A stretch of 64,000 nucleotides of DNA from Candidatus Thorarchaeota archaeon (GCA_008080745.1 SHMX01000001.1:223359-287358); one strand, 5' to 3'. Shown: positions 33,584 through 43,519, numbered from the stretch's first letter. Notes: a model not told the origin generated them from the sequence alone. Made by a program: numbers and translations.

Positions 33584-35665
33584 GTGTCTCATCTATACAA
33601 GAAATTTGTTTCCGAACGAGTTATTGGTCTTGTTAATGCAACCAATAGGATCAGAAATTGCACTGTAATAGCGCATATAGATCACGGAAAAACAACTCTG
33701 ACTGATTCCTTGATAGCTGCATCGGGTCTTCTATCAAAAGAAGTAGCCGCAAGTGCACGATTGATGGATTATGATATGATTGAACAGGAGAGAGGTATTA
33801 CAATCAAGGCATCTAGTATCTCACTGATCCATGATTTCGATGGTGAAGAGCATCTGATTCATCTCATAGACACACCCGGACATATAGACTTCTCTAGCCA
33901 TGTCACAAGAGGATTGAGGATGACCGATGGGGCAATTGTGGTGGTTGATGTCATAGAGGGAATAATGGTTCAGACTGAAACTGTAACACGACAGGCTTTG
34001 GATGAGCTTGTTCGACCTATACTATTTGTCAATAAGGTTGATAGGTTGATCACAGAGAAAAAATTAGATGTCATGAAGATTGCAAAAGAGATTAACAAGA
34101 CCGTAAAAGAGTACAATGACCTTCTTGGTAAATATCTTTCAGAAGAGGAGTTGGAAAAGTGGGATATTTCATTTGTTTCAGGAAACCTTAGCATTGGATC
34201 AGCCCTCGATAAATGGGGATTTGGACTAGATATACTGATGAAAAAAGCTGGGACTAAACGACCAAAAGATTTAGCATCGGCATTTATTGAGATTCTCCAA
34301 GAGATTGTTGAAATCTACAAAGCAGGAAGAGAGAAAGAACTTGCGGAAAAGTATCCTGTTGCGAAAGTAGTGCTTGATTCAGTAGTAAAGAAGTTGCCAA
34401 GTCCGAAAGAGGCACAATTGTACAGAGTACCTAAATTCTGGACCGAAATTGCTGACTCGAGTATTTATGAGAATATGATAGAATGCAGCTCTGAAGGGCC
34501 CTGTGTTGTGGTTGTCAGTAATGTCCAACCAGACAGGCATGCTGGTAATGTAGCCACTGTACGAGTATATTCTGGAACACTAAGAAGAGGAACACCGTTA
34601 AGAAATATCAGAACCAATCAAGTTGACAAGAGTCTGCAGATAGGAATACAGATGGTCAAAGCAAGAGCAGCACTACAAGAAGTGCCTGCTGGAAATCTTG
34701 CCTTTGTGACAGGGGTGAAAGGAGTAGCAATAGGTGATACATTGGTAGATGATGTGAAGGATACAATCCAAGCTATGTCTGTTCTCCAGTATCCAACTGA
34801 GCCCGTAGTAACCTATACTATTGAACCAAAGAAACTTTCAGAATTAGGATCTATTGCGGACCCTATTGAAGAATATGCACAAACAGATCCAGCATTAGAA
34901 TTCGAACTCAATCCTGAAACCGGAGAGATGCTCCTGTCAGGAGCAGGGGAGCTACATGTAGAAATCAGTATGAAAATGCTGGAGAGGAAAGGTGTCGAGA
35001 TAAGATTAGGACGACCGATGGTTCTGCTAAAGGAACAGCTGACTCAAGGTGGGGAACCATGTTCTGCAGGAAGTATACCTCATAGCGAATTTACGGTGGT
35101 AGCTGCTATCACCCCGGAGGGAGAAAAGGAGTTCGAGGGACCGGTACTTGCTAAGAACTCTCAGACTGATTGTTATTTGATTGATAAGACTAATTCAATT
35201 AATTCTGCAAGCGATGAAGCTGAATGGATTCGAGAAGGGTTCAGATATTTGATTCAACAGGGACCTGTAAAAGGGGAAAGAATGAGAAGACTCACACTCA
35301 ATATTGAAAGAGTTAGATTGAGAAGCGAGGTGCCCGAAACATCATGGACAGATGTAACATCTCCGTTCATTCGTGCATCACGAGCCAGCATCAAGACAGG
35401 AAAACCGCAAGTGCTTGAACCGTGGATCAAGATGGAATTCAGCAGTCCCGAGGAGTATGTGGGAACACTCACATCAATTTTAGCAAAGCGAAAAGGAAGA
35501 ATCATCACAATCGACTCGCTAAGAACGCTATACAGGGTAGAGGCAGAGTTACCAGTAAGCGAATCCTTTGGATTGGCAAATGAGATGAGAACAGCAACTT
35601 CTGGGTGGGTCTCGTGGGGTGCAGAAGCAGGAGGATATAGGGCCCTTGATGCAAAATACGAATGA
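33584..35665 (+). CDS. Translation elongation factor 2 paralogue lacking the diphthamide loop
   Basis: 693 residues with a complete GTPase domain: G1 AHIDHGKTT, G2 with ERGITI, G3 DTPGH, G4 NKVD, and EF-2-specific domains II-V. The domain-IV tip normally has DAIHRG with the His modified to diphthamide; here the aligned stretch is VPETSWTDVTS (about 583-593), so the target His and its context are absent. Two EF-2 copies, one without diphthamide features, are known in several Asgard lineages. GTG start follows the hexapeptide gene by 6 bp. It may be a specialised translocase or a ribosome factor with another role. Confidence 0.92.
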   Translation: MSHLYKKFVSERVIGLVNATNRIRNCTVIAHIDHGKTTLTDSLIAASGLLSKEVAASARLMDYDMIEQERGITIKASSISLIHDFDGEEHLIHLIDTPGHIDFSSHVTRGLRMTDGAIVVVDVIEGIMVQTETVTRQALDELVRPILFVNKVDRLITEKKLDVMKIAKEINKTVKEYNDLLGKYLSEEELEKWDISFVSGNLSIGSALDKWGFGLDILMKKAGTKRPKDLASAFIEILQEIVEIYKAGREKELAEKYPVAKVVLDSVVKKLPSPKEAQLYRVPKFWTEIADSSIYENMIECSSEGPCVVVVSNVQPDRHAGNVATVRVYSGTLRRGTPLRNIRTNQVDKSLQIGIQMVKARAALQEVPAGNLAFVTGVKGVAIGDTLVDDVKDTIQAMSVLQYPTEPVVTYTIEPKKLSELGSIADPIEEYAQTDPALEFELNPETGEMLLSGAGELHVEISMKMLERKGVEIRLGRPMVLLKEQLTQGGEPCSAGSIPHSEFTVVAAITPEGEKEFEGPVLAKNSQTDCYLIDKTNSINSASDEAEWIREGFRYLIQQGPVKGERMRRLTLNIERVRLRSEVPETSWTDVTSPFIRASRASIKTGKPQVLEPWIKMEFSSPEEYVGTLTSILAKRKGRIITIDSLRTLYRVEAELPVSESFGLANEMRTATSGWVSWGAEAGGYRALDAKYE

Positions 35666-35666
35666 T

Positions 35667-37955
35667 TCACTGACGAAGATAATAACGTTTATTCATCTCT
35701 TGACCTAAACGATTTAGAACCCGTCTGTCAACTAAAGCAATATTGTCCATCATAATCAATGCACGAGTGATATTGGAAAATACAGCATTTAGGTAGGGTT
35801 GTGCCTGTGAGAATTCAGACTGCTCCACCATCTGAAGGTAGGCTTCTGCAATTTTAGTTAGTCCCAACCAATCTTCTGTAAGAATAAAATCGAACCTTGC
35901 AGGTACTTCTATTTTGGTAAGTTTATCTTCACCCCATTCAATATCAGAATTATAGTGGGTCTGCAAAGCTAGAGCAAAGCGAAGGAGAATATTTGCTAGA
36001 GAACCCGCAGTTGCAGTGATAAATTCAGAGGACTCGTCGTAATCCGTTTCAACTCGGGAAACTACATCAAAAGCTTTTGCTGATTGATAGAGTCCATTGG
36101 ATAATTTAGAATAATCATGATTATCATAAAACGCCTTGATAGTTTGGGCAAGATTAGTCTGTCCAATCCAATAATGTGCCAAGAGGTCATCTACTTGATG
36201 AAGTGCACTGTCAACTGGCTCATGGATTGTCACCCCCATTTGCAGGTTAATTGTTTCAAGGTTCATCTTTGCGATAGCCATGGCAGATAGAAGGTGACAG
36301 ACATCAGCCAAGGCTTTATTCTCCTTGGCAAATCTTCGAGTCTCATCTCTCAAATCTTTCCAAGACGACTCGACATAGGGAATAAGTAGAGAGAGACCAC
36401 GAATGAAAACAGTATCACCATCCACCTGATAATCAGATAACATTCTATTCAGATCATCAAATAATCGCAGAAGTCGAGGGTTAAGTGGTTCATTGTGTCG
36501 AAGAGTTAGCCAGACAATATCATAAGTGGCAATAGCAACTTCGATAAAAGTACGAGTATCTGTCGGGAATAAGGGAACGTATTGAGTAAGGATCATCCTT
36601 AATTGTTCTTGATAATCGCCCTCGTTCATGCGCAGGTCCAATAGTTTTCTACCTAGGAGAGTTCCAAGAAGTTCTATTTCTGCAATTGAACCAATTTTTC
36701 TTAGTTCTTCTCGTATCTGAATAGACCGATCAAAGGCCTCTTGCCCGATAGACCAGAACTCATCAGATTCCGTGGATAGACAAATCCAACCAAGAGCATT
36801 TTCAGTTCTTCCAAGTTCAATCCTGATATCACGGTCAAATTTTTCCAATTTGACTAATACTGATTTTGCCCGAGACATAAACTCAACACTACGAGTTAAA
36901 TTTTCATGGTCACCAAGCATGCCATGAGAAAATCCCAGACAGACCAGACATTTGTAATGGTTCAAGATTTGATTAGGGTTTGATTCGTCTAATGTTTCAT
37001 AGAAATCTAAGGATTCAGATAACCATTCGATAGCTTGTGGAACCCCTTCTCGCCATCCGTTTGCAAGGATATTAGACCCAATGATGACTCCTGCTAATGC
37101 AGTAAAATCTTCATCACACTCACCAGCTTCTACCGCCTCTTTACAGGCCTTTGCAGATTTCTTTGCTAAGGCTCTCGCAGTATCATAAGGAACAGATTCA
37201 TCCCGTGTTTCATTTACACTTAGTTGCAACAATACAGATGCAGTAAGAATGGGCTTTTTCAACTCTTCAGCCTGTTTTTCTAAATCTCTTAGTAGTTTTC
37301 GAGCTTCATCATACATTCCAAGCTCAGTAAGTACAAGAGATGCATTTAGACTAACTTCGATATTGAGATCATCAAGTCCTAGTTTCTTGGTTCGTCGCAT
37401 GAGAGAGTTCAGTAAAGCATCTGCACAGTCGAATAAACCCACTTCAATCAACTTCCAAGCGAGTTGATGAGCTTCGTGTAATGTCATTATTGAAGAGAAT
37501 CTGTGGCCACGGCTCAGAATGGCATCAACAATTGTAATAACTTGATCCGTCAAGAAAGGTATCAGAGGACGAAGATTAAGCCTTAAGGCGCTCTCCATAC
37601 CCATTCCATATTCCCCCATTATGTCGAGCAGCTGGGGAATGGCATCCATATCAGGAAGGATATCCAGCTCGCTCAGACGATAGCCACTGGTATAGCGGGT
37701 ATCAAGAAGAAGAAGGAGTTCTGGTAGAACCCGATCTTCACTGAATGATAGACGAACAACAAGTTCAGTAAGCTTGGTATTAGCGACCTCGGGACGGCGT
37801 AAAATTATTTCTTCAATTGACCGTGCAATCTCAAAATAGAGCTCAGAATCAGTAGATGCACTAATGCCTAAAGTTTGTATAGTTGATAATCCATCATCAA
37901 GAGACATTGATGCATATAGTATGTCTCGAATGGTGGCATTGAGTGCTGACTCCAA
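35667..37955 (-). CDS. Large helical-repeat (TPR-like) protein of unknown function
   Basis: 762 residues, nearly all helical, with repeats resembling TPR/SEL1 pairs (for example ELGMYDEARKLLRDLEKQ). No catalytic motif, signal or membrane segment is visible. It ends 1 bp from the convergent EF-2 stop. Upstream in the same direction are two KaiC-like ATPases, a thioredoxin-like protein and a roadblock protein; a scaffold role in that cluster is inferred from repeats and location. Confidence 0.72.
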   Translation of the reverse strand: MESALNATIRDILYASMSLDDGLSTIQTLGISASTDSELYFEIARSIEEIILRRPEVANTKLTELVVRLSFSEDRVLPELLLLLDTRYTSGYRLSELDILPDMDAIPQLLDIMGEYGMGMESALRLNLRPLIPFLTDQVITIVDAILSRGHRFSSIMTLHEAHQLAWKLIEVGLFDCADALLNSLMRRTKKLGLDDLNIEVSLNASLVLTELGMYDEARKLLRDLEKQAEELKKPILTASVLLQLSVNETRDESVPYDTARALAKKSAKACKEAVEAGECDEDFTALAGVIIGSNILANGWREGVPQAIEWLSESLDFYETLDESNPNQILNHYKCLVCLGFSHGMLGDHENLTRSVEFMSRAKSVLVKLEKFDRDIRIELGRTENALGWICLSTESDEFWSIGQEAFDRSIQIREELRKIGSIAEIELLGTLLGRKLLDLRMNEGDYQEQLRMILTQYVPLFPTDTRTFIEVAIATYDIVWLTLRHNEPLNPRLLRLFDDLNRMLSDYQVDGDTVFIRGLSLLIPYVESSWKDLRDETRRFAKENKALADVCHLLSAMAIAKMNLETINLQMGVTIHEPVDSALHQVDDLLAHYWIGQTNLAQTIKAFYDNHDYSKLSNGLYQSAKAFDVVSRVETDYDESSEFITATAGSLANILLRFALALQTHYNSDIEWGEDKLTKIEVPARFDFILTEDWLGLTKIAEAYLQMVEQSEFSQAQPYLNAVFSNITRALIMMDNIALVDRRVLNRLGQEMNKRYYLRQ

Positions 37956-38009
37956 TTTTCTTTCTCCTATCAGTTATCTTTGCTCTAATATTATCTGCCA
38001 ATAAGTCTT

Positions 38010-38720
38010 TCATTTAGAACCAATGATGAAGGGGTGCCATTCTCGTGATGTATCTGTACCGCGCATTCGTTCCATCCGAACACAAAATTTGGAATCTTCA
38101 CAGTCTGTGTTGAAGCGAAGCACCGCATCAGCAAGATAGGAAAAAGTTGCATAGGTCTTATCATCATGTACACCTTCTTCAAGGATGAACATAATGCTAT
38201 GCGAATTTTGTGTTACCCTTCCACTCAACCTTTGCATAGATCGTGGCATTGTCAAGGGATTAGAATGAAGTATGAGTGTTGAGAGGCTATCTACAACAAT
38301 TCTTGCACATACCAACCCCTCTAGGGCATCAAAAAGAATGATTCCTAACTCACTAATATCATCAATCTTTGATAGAGAATATGATGCACCCGTCATAGGG
38401 GCACCCATCCGTTCAGAATAACCATCTATGAAGATAAATTGACTACTAAGTTCGTATTCTTCAACAGACCATCCATGTCGACTCATATCATTCCTTATGA
38501 CCCTAGGAGATACATCAGTTGTAACAAAAATTGCGGGAAACCCAAGTTTTAGTCCTTCAGCAAGAAACGCCTCTGCATAAGTTGTTTTCCCAGATCCAAG
38601 AGGCCCAAGCAGCATGTATGAAACTTGAGTAAGCTGTCCAAACTTAACGAGATCGCTAATCATAGGGCTAGCTATCGGGTTACTGCTAGTGGACATTGAT
38701 TGTGTTGCTTCTTTCTCCAC
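38010..38720 (-). CDS. KaiC/RecA-superfamily ATPase, divergent copy
   Basis: 236 residues. Walker A is LGPLGSGKTTYAEAF (about 38-52) and Walker B VVDSLSTLIL. The catalytic Glu pair that follows the second strand in KaiC-like proteins (EE) is TTDVSP here, so ATP may bind without efficient hydrolysis. The typical N-terminal GIPGLDELI segment is missing. It is 21 bp downstream of a more canonical paralogue, with which it may pair. Confidence 0.84.
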   Translation of the reverse strand: MEKEATQSMSTSSNPIASPMISDLVKFGQLTQVSYMLLGPLGSGKTTYAEAFLAEGLKLGFPAIFVTTDVSPRVIRNDMSRHGWSVEEYELSSQFIFIDGYSERMGAPMTGASYSLSKIDDISELGIILFDALEGLVCARIVVDSLSTLILHSNPLTMPRSMQRLSGRVTQNSHSIMFILEEGVHDDKTYATFSYLADAVLRFNTDCEDSKFCVRMERMRGTDTSREWHPFIIGSK

Positions 38721-38741
38721 ATTTGGAACCTCATTATGATA

Positions 38742-39491
38742 TTATACACCCGGACTTATTTCACCTGGCCATACTCTTATACCTTCGTCAGTGATTCTCA
38801 TAGAATGAATCCGTGAACTATGTTTCGAACCCCGCAGTTTGAGAACCTCTACTGAACGTGATCGAGTAGTTTCACTAATTTTTTCGTTATAGAGTACTAT
38901 CACACCGGAGGCCAGGAATGCCTCGATATCAAAAACCCCAAGACCATCATTTTGAGCTGGAATCTCACTTGTAAGAAGGAGAGTACAACCAGAACGAGTA
39001 ATATTTGCGGTCAACTTGAAAAATTCTTCACGGAGGATATCTCGGCTTTTGAATTTATACGCCATGATAGATAGGGTGTCAATGACAACACGTTTTGCTT
39101 TCATTCGCTTAACGTGATTCAGTATGATTGCTTCCAGACCGGATAGATCAAAACTGGGATATTCGCCGATACTAACTGGTGTAGCTTCTTTTGATGGAGA
39201 AAGGTCCACTATAGCAAGCATTCCTTCTTCCTCCAATTTTCCAAAATCCATTCCAAAACGCATCATATTACGCTTAATCTTCTCAGGAGATTCTTCTAGA
39301 GTCACCAGAACTCCTGGTTCACTATACTCTATAGCGCCCCGATAAAGGAACTGGTTAGCAAGAATGCTTTTCCCAGTGCCAGCCTTCCCAGCAATTAGTA
39401 TAGTATCACCTAGGGGAAATCCTCCCTCAATCAATTCATCAAGACCAGGGATACCTGTTTTTACTCGCTCTATTGAATAGTCATCAGACAT
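38742..39491 (-). CDS. KaiC-like RecA-superfamily ATPase
   Basis: 249 residues. The KaiC start GIPGLDELIEGGFPLGDTIL, Walker A AGKAGTGKSILANQ, the Glu pair TLEESPEKI and Walker B RVVIDTLS are all present. Single KaiC domains of this type are common in archaea and linked to signalling or regulation of motility and transcription. Its ATG overlaps the stop of the thioredoxin-like gene by one base (TAATG), so translation is coupled. Confidence 0.9.
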   Translation of the reverse strand: MSDDYSIERVKTGIPGLDELIEGGFPLGDTILIAGKAGTGKSILANQFLYRGAIEYSEPGVLVTLEESPEKIKRNMMRFGMDFGKLEEEGMLAIVDLSPSKEATPVSIGEYPSFDLSGLEAIILNHVKRMKAKRVVIDTLSIMAYKFKSRDILREEFFKLTANITRSGCTLLLTSEIPAQNDGLGVFDIEAFLASGVIVLYNEKISETTRSRSVEVLKLRGSKHSSRIHSMRITDEGIRVWPGEISPGV

Positions 39492-39862
39492 TATTTTGCA
39501 CCTCGTCGCTGTCTAGCTTTTGCTCCCAGTATCATTTTGAAAATCATCCCAGGCTCGGGAATACCTGTGACCGATACGCCGCCGATCATAATGGTCGGAA
39601 GAGCAAAGACCCCATATTCCTCTCCTTTTTCAGGATTCTTACTTACATTTATTGTTTCTAGACGAAATGTATTCTCTTCGAAATCACCTATCGTTTCAAG
39701 CAGAACTTCTTCTGCTCGAGGACAAAATGCACATGTATCGGACTTGAAGAAGACAATCTCGATTCTGGTGTCTTCATCATTTGCTTCTATGCTATCGTTG
39801 TTCGACACAATATGCACTCCTAGAATAGGATAACTTCGAACATCACTCGTGATAGAAATCAC
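39491..39862 (-). CDS. Thioredoxin-fold protein with CxxC motif
   Basis: 123 residues with FFKSDTCAFCPRAEEVLL (CxxC about 41-44) and a cis-Pro loop FALPTIMIGG. It resembles archaeal glutaredoxin-like disulfide proteins. The GTG start at 39862 is uncertain, and residues 1-30 are poorly conserved in type. It lies between the roadblock gene and the KaiC-like genes, so redox control of that group is possible. Confidence 0.82.
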   Translation of the reverse strand: MISITSDVRSYPILGVHIVSNNDSIEANDEDTRIEIVFFKSDTCAFCPRAEEVLLETIGDFEENTFRLETINVSKNPEKGEEYGVFALPTIMIGGVSVTGIPEPGMIFKMILGAKARQRRGAK

Positions 39863-39898
39863 TTGAATCTTTTGACGGGGTTGAATATCAACTGTTAC

Positions 39899-40282
39899 TT
39901 ACCGATATCCCAGTATTCTACGTATTCTGGTTCCTGCCTTCCCAATAGGTCGTGCATGATATCTCACATTTCGGGGCATTATAGCAGCCAAGATAAGAGG
40001 TTGATATCCTTTTGCGGACACTTTTTTGAATACTGCTTTCCCCATAGAACAGCGCACCGCAATGTCTTTTAAATCGCCTAGATTCAACTCATTTCTCATT
40101 CGCTCTACAGAATCAGCTACATAACCAGACATTGCTGCTACAACTTCACGATTCGTTGTGGGAGATGCAGCTGATGCCAGCAGAAGCCCATCATCCCGAG
40201 CCAATATCGAGGCAATAAAGCCTCCCTCTTTATTCATTTTCTCTAATACTTCTGCCAAGGCACGGTAGTCTGGTCTTTCCAT
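39899..40282 (-). CDS. Roadblock/LC7 domain protein
   Basis: 127 residues from ATG 40282 (an upstream start at 40324 is less likely). The LC7/roadblock fold is indicated by GGFIASILARDDGLLLASAA, then AAMSGYVADSVERM and a strand-rich end. In bacteria and eukaryotes such proteins act with small GTPases as activators or scaffolds. A Ras-like GTPase gene is divergent 169 bp away, supporting a functional pair. The basic C-terminus (RIRRILGYR) may bind membranes or nucleic acid. Confidence 0.87.
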   Translation of the reverse strand: MERPDYRALAEVLEKMNKEGGFIASILARDDGLLLASAASPTTNREVVAAMSGYVADSVERMRNELNLGDLKDIAVRCSMGKAVFKKVSAKGYQPLILAAIMPRNVRYHARPIGKAGTRIRRILGYR

Positions 40283-40451
40283 GTTATTACCCCTAGACTT
40301 CTGGTCACATTCTCGATTGCGCAATTCCTTATTAAATCATAGCGTTCCTAATTTGTATAGACAAGAGATAAAAAAGAGAACATGAAAGCATATTTACAGT
40401 ATTGTTTTAAGTATCAATATCTATCATGGGACAATACGAGGGAACAGGAAC

Positions 40452-41003
40452 ATGTCAGCCGAATATCGCTTTAAGATTGTGATGCTGGGAGATGGTGCTG
40501 TCGGTAAAACAGCACTAACCACACGGTTCACACAAGATCATTTCGAAACTGACTATAAGCGAACTATAGGCAGTGATTTTGCTGTTAAACGATTAGAGGT
40601 GGAGGAAAGGAACGCCAATGTCACCTTGCAGGTTTGGGATCTTGCGGGACAGAAGAGATTCGAGATTGTTCGGCAGTCCTTCTATCGTGGTGCAAGAGGT
40701 GGACTATTGGTCTATGACGTCACCAGAAGACGTACTTTCATGAATCTTGAAACATGGAAAAAAGAGGCATACGAGAATGTTGGTAAAGAAATTCCTTTGG
40801 TCATCGTAGCTAACAAGGTAGACCTTGAAGATAGTAGAGTGGTTACGACGGAGGAAGGTAAAACATATGCGGAAGGCCAAGGTTTTCTCTATGCAGAGTC
40901 AAGTGCGCTAACAGGCAAGAATGTCGAAGAGGCATACAAAAAACTATGTATGGCGATGATTGATACCTCAAAGGAACAAAAAGACTCGAAAACAATGATA
41001 TAG
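40452..41003 (+). CDS. Rab/Ras-like small GTPase
   Basis: 183 residues. G1 GDGAVGKT (13-20), effector Thr in DYKRTIGSDF, G3 WDLAGQKRFE, G4 NKVD and G5 ESSALTGKN are all canonical, close to eukaryotic Rab. The Gln of the DxAGQ motif is kept, so intrinsic hydrolysis should work. The C-terminus (KDSKTMI) has no Cys for prenylation. Placed between the roadblock gene and a convergent WD40 gene; membrane or cytoskeletal regulation is inferred from family. Confidence 0.95.
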   Translation: MSAEYRFKIVMLGDGAVGKTALTTRFTQDHFETDYKRTIGSDFAVKRLEVEERNANVTLQVWDLAGQKRFEIVRQSFYRGARGGLLVYDVTRRRTFMNLETWKKEAYENVGKEIPLVIVANKVDLEDSRVVTTEEGKTYAEGQGFLYAESSALTGKNVEEAYKKLCMAMIDTSKEQKDSKTMI

Positions 41004-41009
41004 ATTCAT

Positions 41010-42137
41010 CTATACTTTCCGAGGTCTTCCCTTCAGTAAACCAAGAGCATTCTTACATTGCCACATGATATAGAATACCCGTTTGTCACGAAGAGTTCGC
41101 TCATCATATCTATCTCGCAATTCGTGAAACTTCTGAACATGTGCCTCACGTTTTGCTCCTTCGGAATCAGATTCTATCTCCTCAAGAAGGTCTTGGAAAG
41201 GTCTGAGAAACGCTTCTAGTTCTTTTACTTCCCACCGAATAAGTGCACCAGCACCATCTGAGCTGATAAACTGTTTGCTATCAGGATACCATATTAGTTC
41301 ATCAACCTCACCTATGAGAGATGCTTCGCCTTCTACAGTACCACTTTCAAGGCTCCAAACATAGACATCTTTATCATTTGAGCCCGATGCAAGGTATTTT
41401 AGGTCAGAGCTGAAAGATACCGCTCGAACCTCATCTGTATGCCCCAATAGAGTCTTTTCTTCTTCTAGCTTGTCCTTTGTTGCATCCCAGACAATGATGC
41501 TCAAATCCGAAGAACCCGATGCTGCCTTTGAGCCATCTCGGGAGAATCTGATTGTCTTTACTGCAGTACGATGATATTGAATCATCTCGATTGGTTTCTC
41601 GGAATTTGGATTCCAGATTCCAATCTTTGCATCAACTCCACCAGAGATGATACGATTACCAGTAGGATCCCAATCACATGTCACAACATAGAGGTCGTGA
41701 CCTTTGAGGGTTCTAATCCGGGCTTGTTCATCTACATCCCAAATACCAAGAGTAGTATCTCCACTACCGGAAACGAGACGATCTCCATCTGGAGAGAAGG
41801 AGAGGGCTAGAATAGGATAGGAATGTCCCTCTAACGTGGCAATACAATCACCCGTCCGGATATCCCAGAATTTTATGACCCGTTCAACACTTCCTGATGC
41901 CACAATATCTCCACGAGGGGAAAATGCAAGTGAAGTACACAGTGCATCGTCTTGGAATCGTTGAATTTCCTCTCCCTCCTGAGAATCCAATAGACGAATG
42001 GTCTTGTCCTGCAGACCTATAGCAATGAGCCGTCCAACTTGATTCATTGTGCATCTTCGAGTAATTTCTGACCCGTGTTCAGCACGTGTTTTCAAAGAGG
42101 TGGGTTGGAGAAATAGAGAGAGTTCCTTTGATTCCAT
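41010..42137 (-). CDS. WD40-repeat beta-propeller protein with helical C-terminus
   Basis: 375 residues with seven WD40-type blades (for example GHSYPILALSFSPDGDRLVS, GSGDTTLGIWD, GHTDEVRAVSFS). A charged helical tail (about 310-375) follows. WD40 proteins form interaction platforms; here the location between two small-GTPase genes and the HEAT/appendage gene suggests a trafficking-like or signalling complex, which is inference. It ends 6 bp from the convergent GTPase gene; the 119 bp upstream hold no feature I can name. Confidence 0.9.
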   Translation of the reverse strand: MESKELSLFLQPTSLKTRAEHGSEITRRCTMNQVGRLIAIGLQDKTIRLLDSQEGEEIQRFQDDALCTSLAFSPRGDIVASGSVERVIKFWDIRTGDCIATLEGHSYPILALSFSPDGDRLVSGSGDTTLGIWDVDEQARIRTLKGHDLYVVTCDWDPTGNRIISGGVDAKIGIWNPNSEKPIEMIQYHRTAVKTIRFSRDGSKAASGSSDLSIIVWDATKDKLEEEKTLLGHTDEVRAVSFSSDLKYLASGSNDKDVYVWSLESGTVEGEASLIGEVDELIWYPDSKQFISSDGAGALIRWEVKELEAFLRPFQDLLEEIESDSEGAKREAHVQKFHELRDRYDERTLRDKRVFYIMWQCKNALGLLKGRPRKV

Positions 42138-42256
42138 TTAGTTCACCATCTGGATTGAGTGGCTCTACAACAGCCCATCAAAGATTTGATGCTAAAAAGA
42201 TTGTGAATAGAGAAATAGCATAGTAAATTAGCACAAACATTATTTGAACTGACTAA

Positions 42257-43519
42257 ATGGAAACAGCTAGGGGAGCAAATATTGTGTCTCGTGAACCCGA
42301 ACGGCTACCATCCGTAACAGATGTTACTCGTACTGTCAAAAAACTAGGAAAGAGCTTAGCAAAGATATTCAAAGGCTCATCCGAAAAGTTAGAGAATGAT
42401 TTGAGGCTACTACAATCAATACAAGCATGTAAAGACGCTTCATTGACAGGAAATGAGGATAAACGACTTCTTGCTGTATGTCGTTTATGCGAGTTTGGAG
42501 AGAATGCACAAGAATCACTCGAGTTGACCCTATTAGATGATAGTGAAGTCATTCGGGCAGCTTCAGTAGGAATGCTCATGTTTCTACACAATACAGAGTG
42601 TCTAGAAATCATCAAGAAACACAAAGGAGATTCCAGTCCCAAAGTAAAGGCAGTCGCCAATTATGCCTTCGAGTGGCTTAAGACACAATTAGATGCCGTT
42701 CCAGAACCAATGCCAAGCAAAGTAAAGGTTTTGGGAACAAGTGACCCAAACAAATCAGATGCTGTGGAAGTCCCACTAAAATCTAGTGACGATGTTCCAG
42801 TTAAAACCGACTACACTGATATGAATGGTGCAATTGAATTTTCCGTCATCGTAATAAATGGCATGTCTGAAGAAATTCGCGATATCGAGGTGCAAATTTT
42901 AGCATACCCAGGAGATAGTCTGAATCTTACTTCTCGCTCTAAGGAGATTATTGAACGAATCGGCCCTGGAGGTAGTGAAGAAGTTGTCTTTAAACTTGAA
43001 AAGACATCAGAAGCTATCGAGGGGGAATTCATTAGCTCCGTAACATTTGTTGACCAAAGTGGCGAAAGAATTGCAGCGAAGACCGGTAACCGTTTGATAA
43101 GATCATTTTATGCACAGATAGAACCCCTAGAGAGCAGCTCAGAAGACTATCACGATCTAAAAAGTAAGATGAAGCATTGGAGCAGGGAACATGTGGTCCC
43201 AGAAGACCCTGAAACCCTCTTCGACCAAGTCAAGGCGCTAATGAAAAACAAGAATCTATTCATTTTGAATTCAGAGATTTCAAAAAGAGACTCTATGTAC
43301 ATGGGCGTCATAACTGGTATGGGCAAGGGGAAATATGTTGATGCTAGAATTGCTGTAACATTAACAGTTCTTGGAAGGTCCAATGAAAATCTATCGAAAA
43401 TGAGGATTGATGTTATATCTGAAGAGAGTACATTTGTAAATACTGCTGCTAGTGAGATATATACTTCAATCCAAGATGTAGTTGGTGGAGATATCCTGCT
43501 AGAAACGGATAAACTCTAA
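42257..43519 (+). CDS. HEAT-repeat protein with adaptin/coatomer-like appendage domains
   Basis: 420 residues. About 30-150 form HEAT-like helices. After an acidic linker, about 190-280 look like an Ig-type sandwich (IEFSVIVINGMSEEI, VQILAYPGDSLNL, GGSEEVVFKLEK), and about 285-410 a mixed alpha/beta platform (DPETLFDQVKALMKNKNL, ISKRDSMYMGVITGMGKG). The order solenoid, Ig-like sandwich, platform is that of AP-adaptin and gamma-COP appendages. The identity is by architecture and needs structural confirmation. It converges with a small GTPase gene with a 4-bp stop overlap. Confidence 0.7.
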   Translation: METARGANIVSREPERLPSVTDVTRTVKKLGKSLAKIFKGSSEKLENDLRLLQSIQACKDASLTGNEDKRLLAVCRLCEFGENAQESLELTLLDDSEVIRAASVGMLMFLHNTECLEIIKKHKGDSSPKVKAVANYAFEWLKTQLDAVPEPMPSKVKVLGTSDPNKSDAVEVPLKSSDDVPVKTDYTDMNGAIEFSVIVINGMSEEIRDIEVQILAYPGDSLNLTSRSKEIIERIGPGGSEEVVFKLEKTSEAIEGEFISSVTFVDQSGERIAAKTGNRLIRSFYAQIEPLESSSEDYHDLKSKMKHWSREHVVPEDPETLFDQVKALMKNKNLFILNSEISKRDSMYMGVITGMGKGKYVDARIAVTLTVLGRSNENLSKMRIDVISEESTFVNTAASEIYTSIQDVVGGDILLETDKL

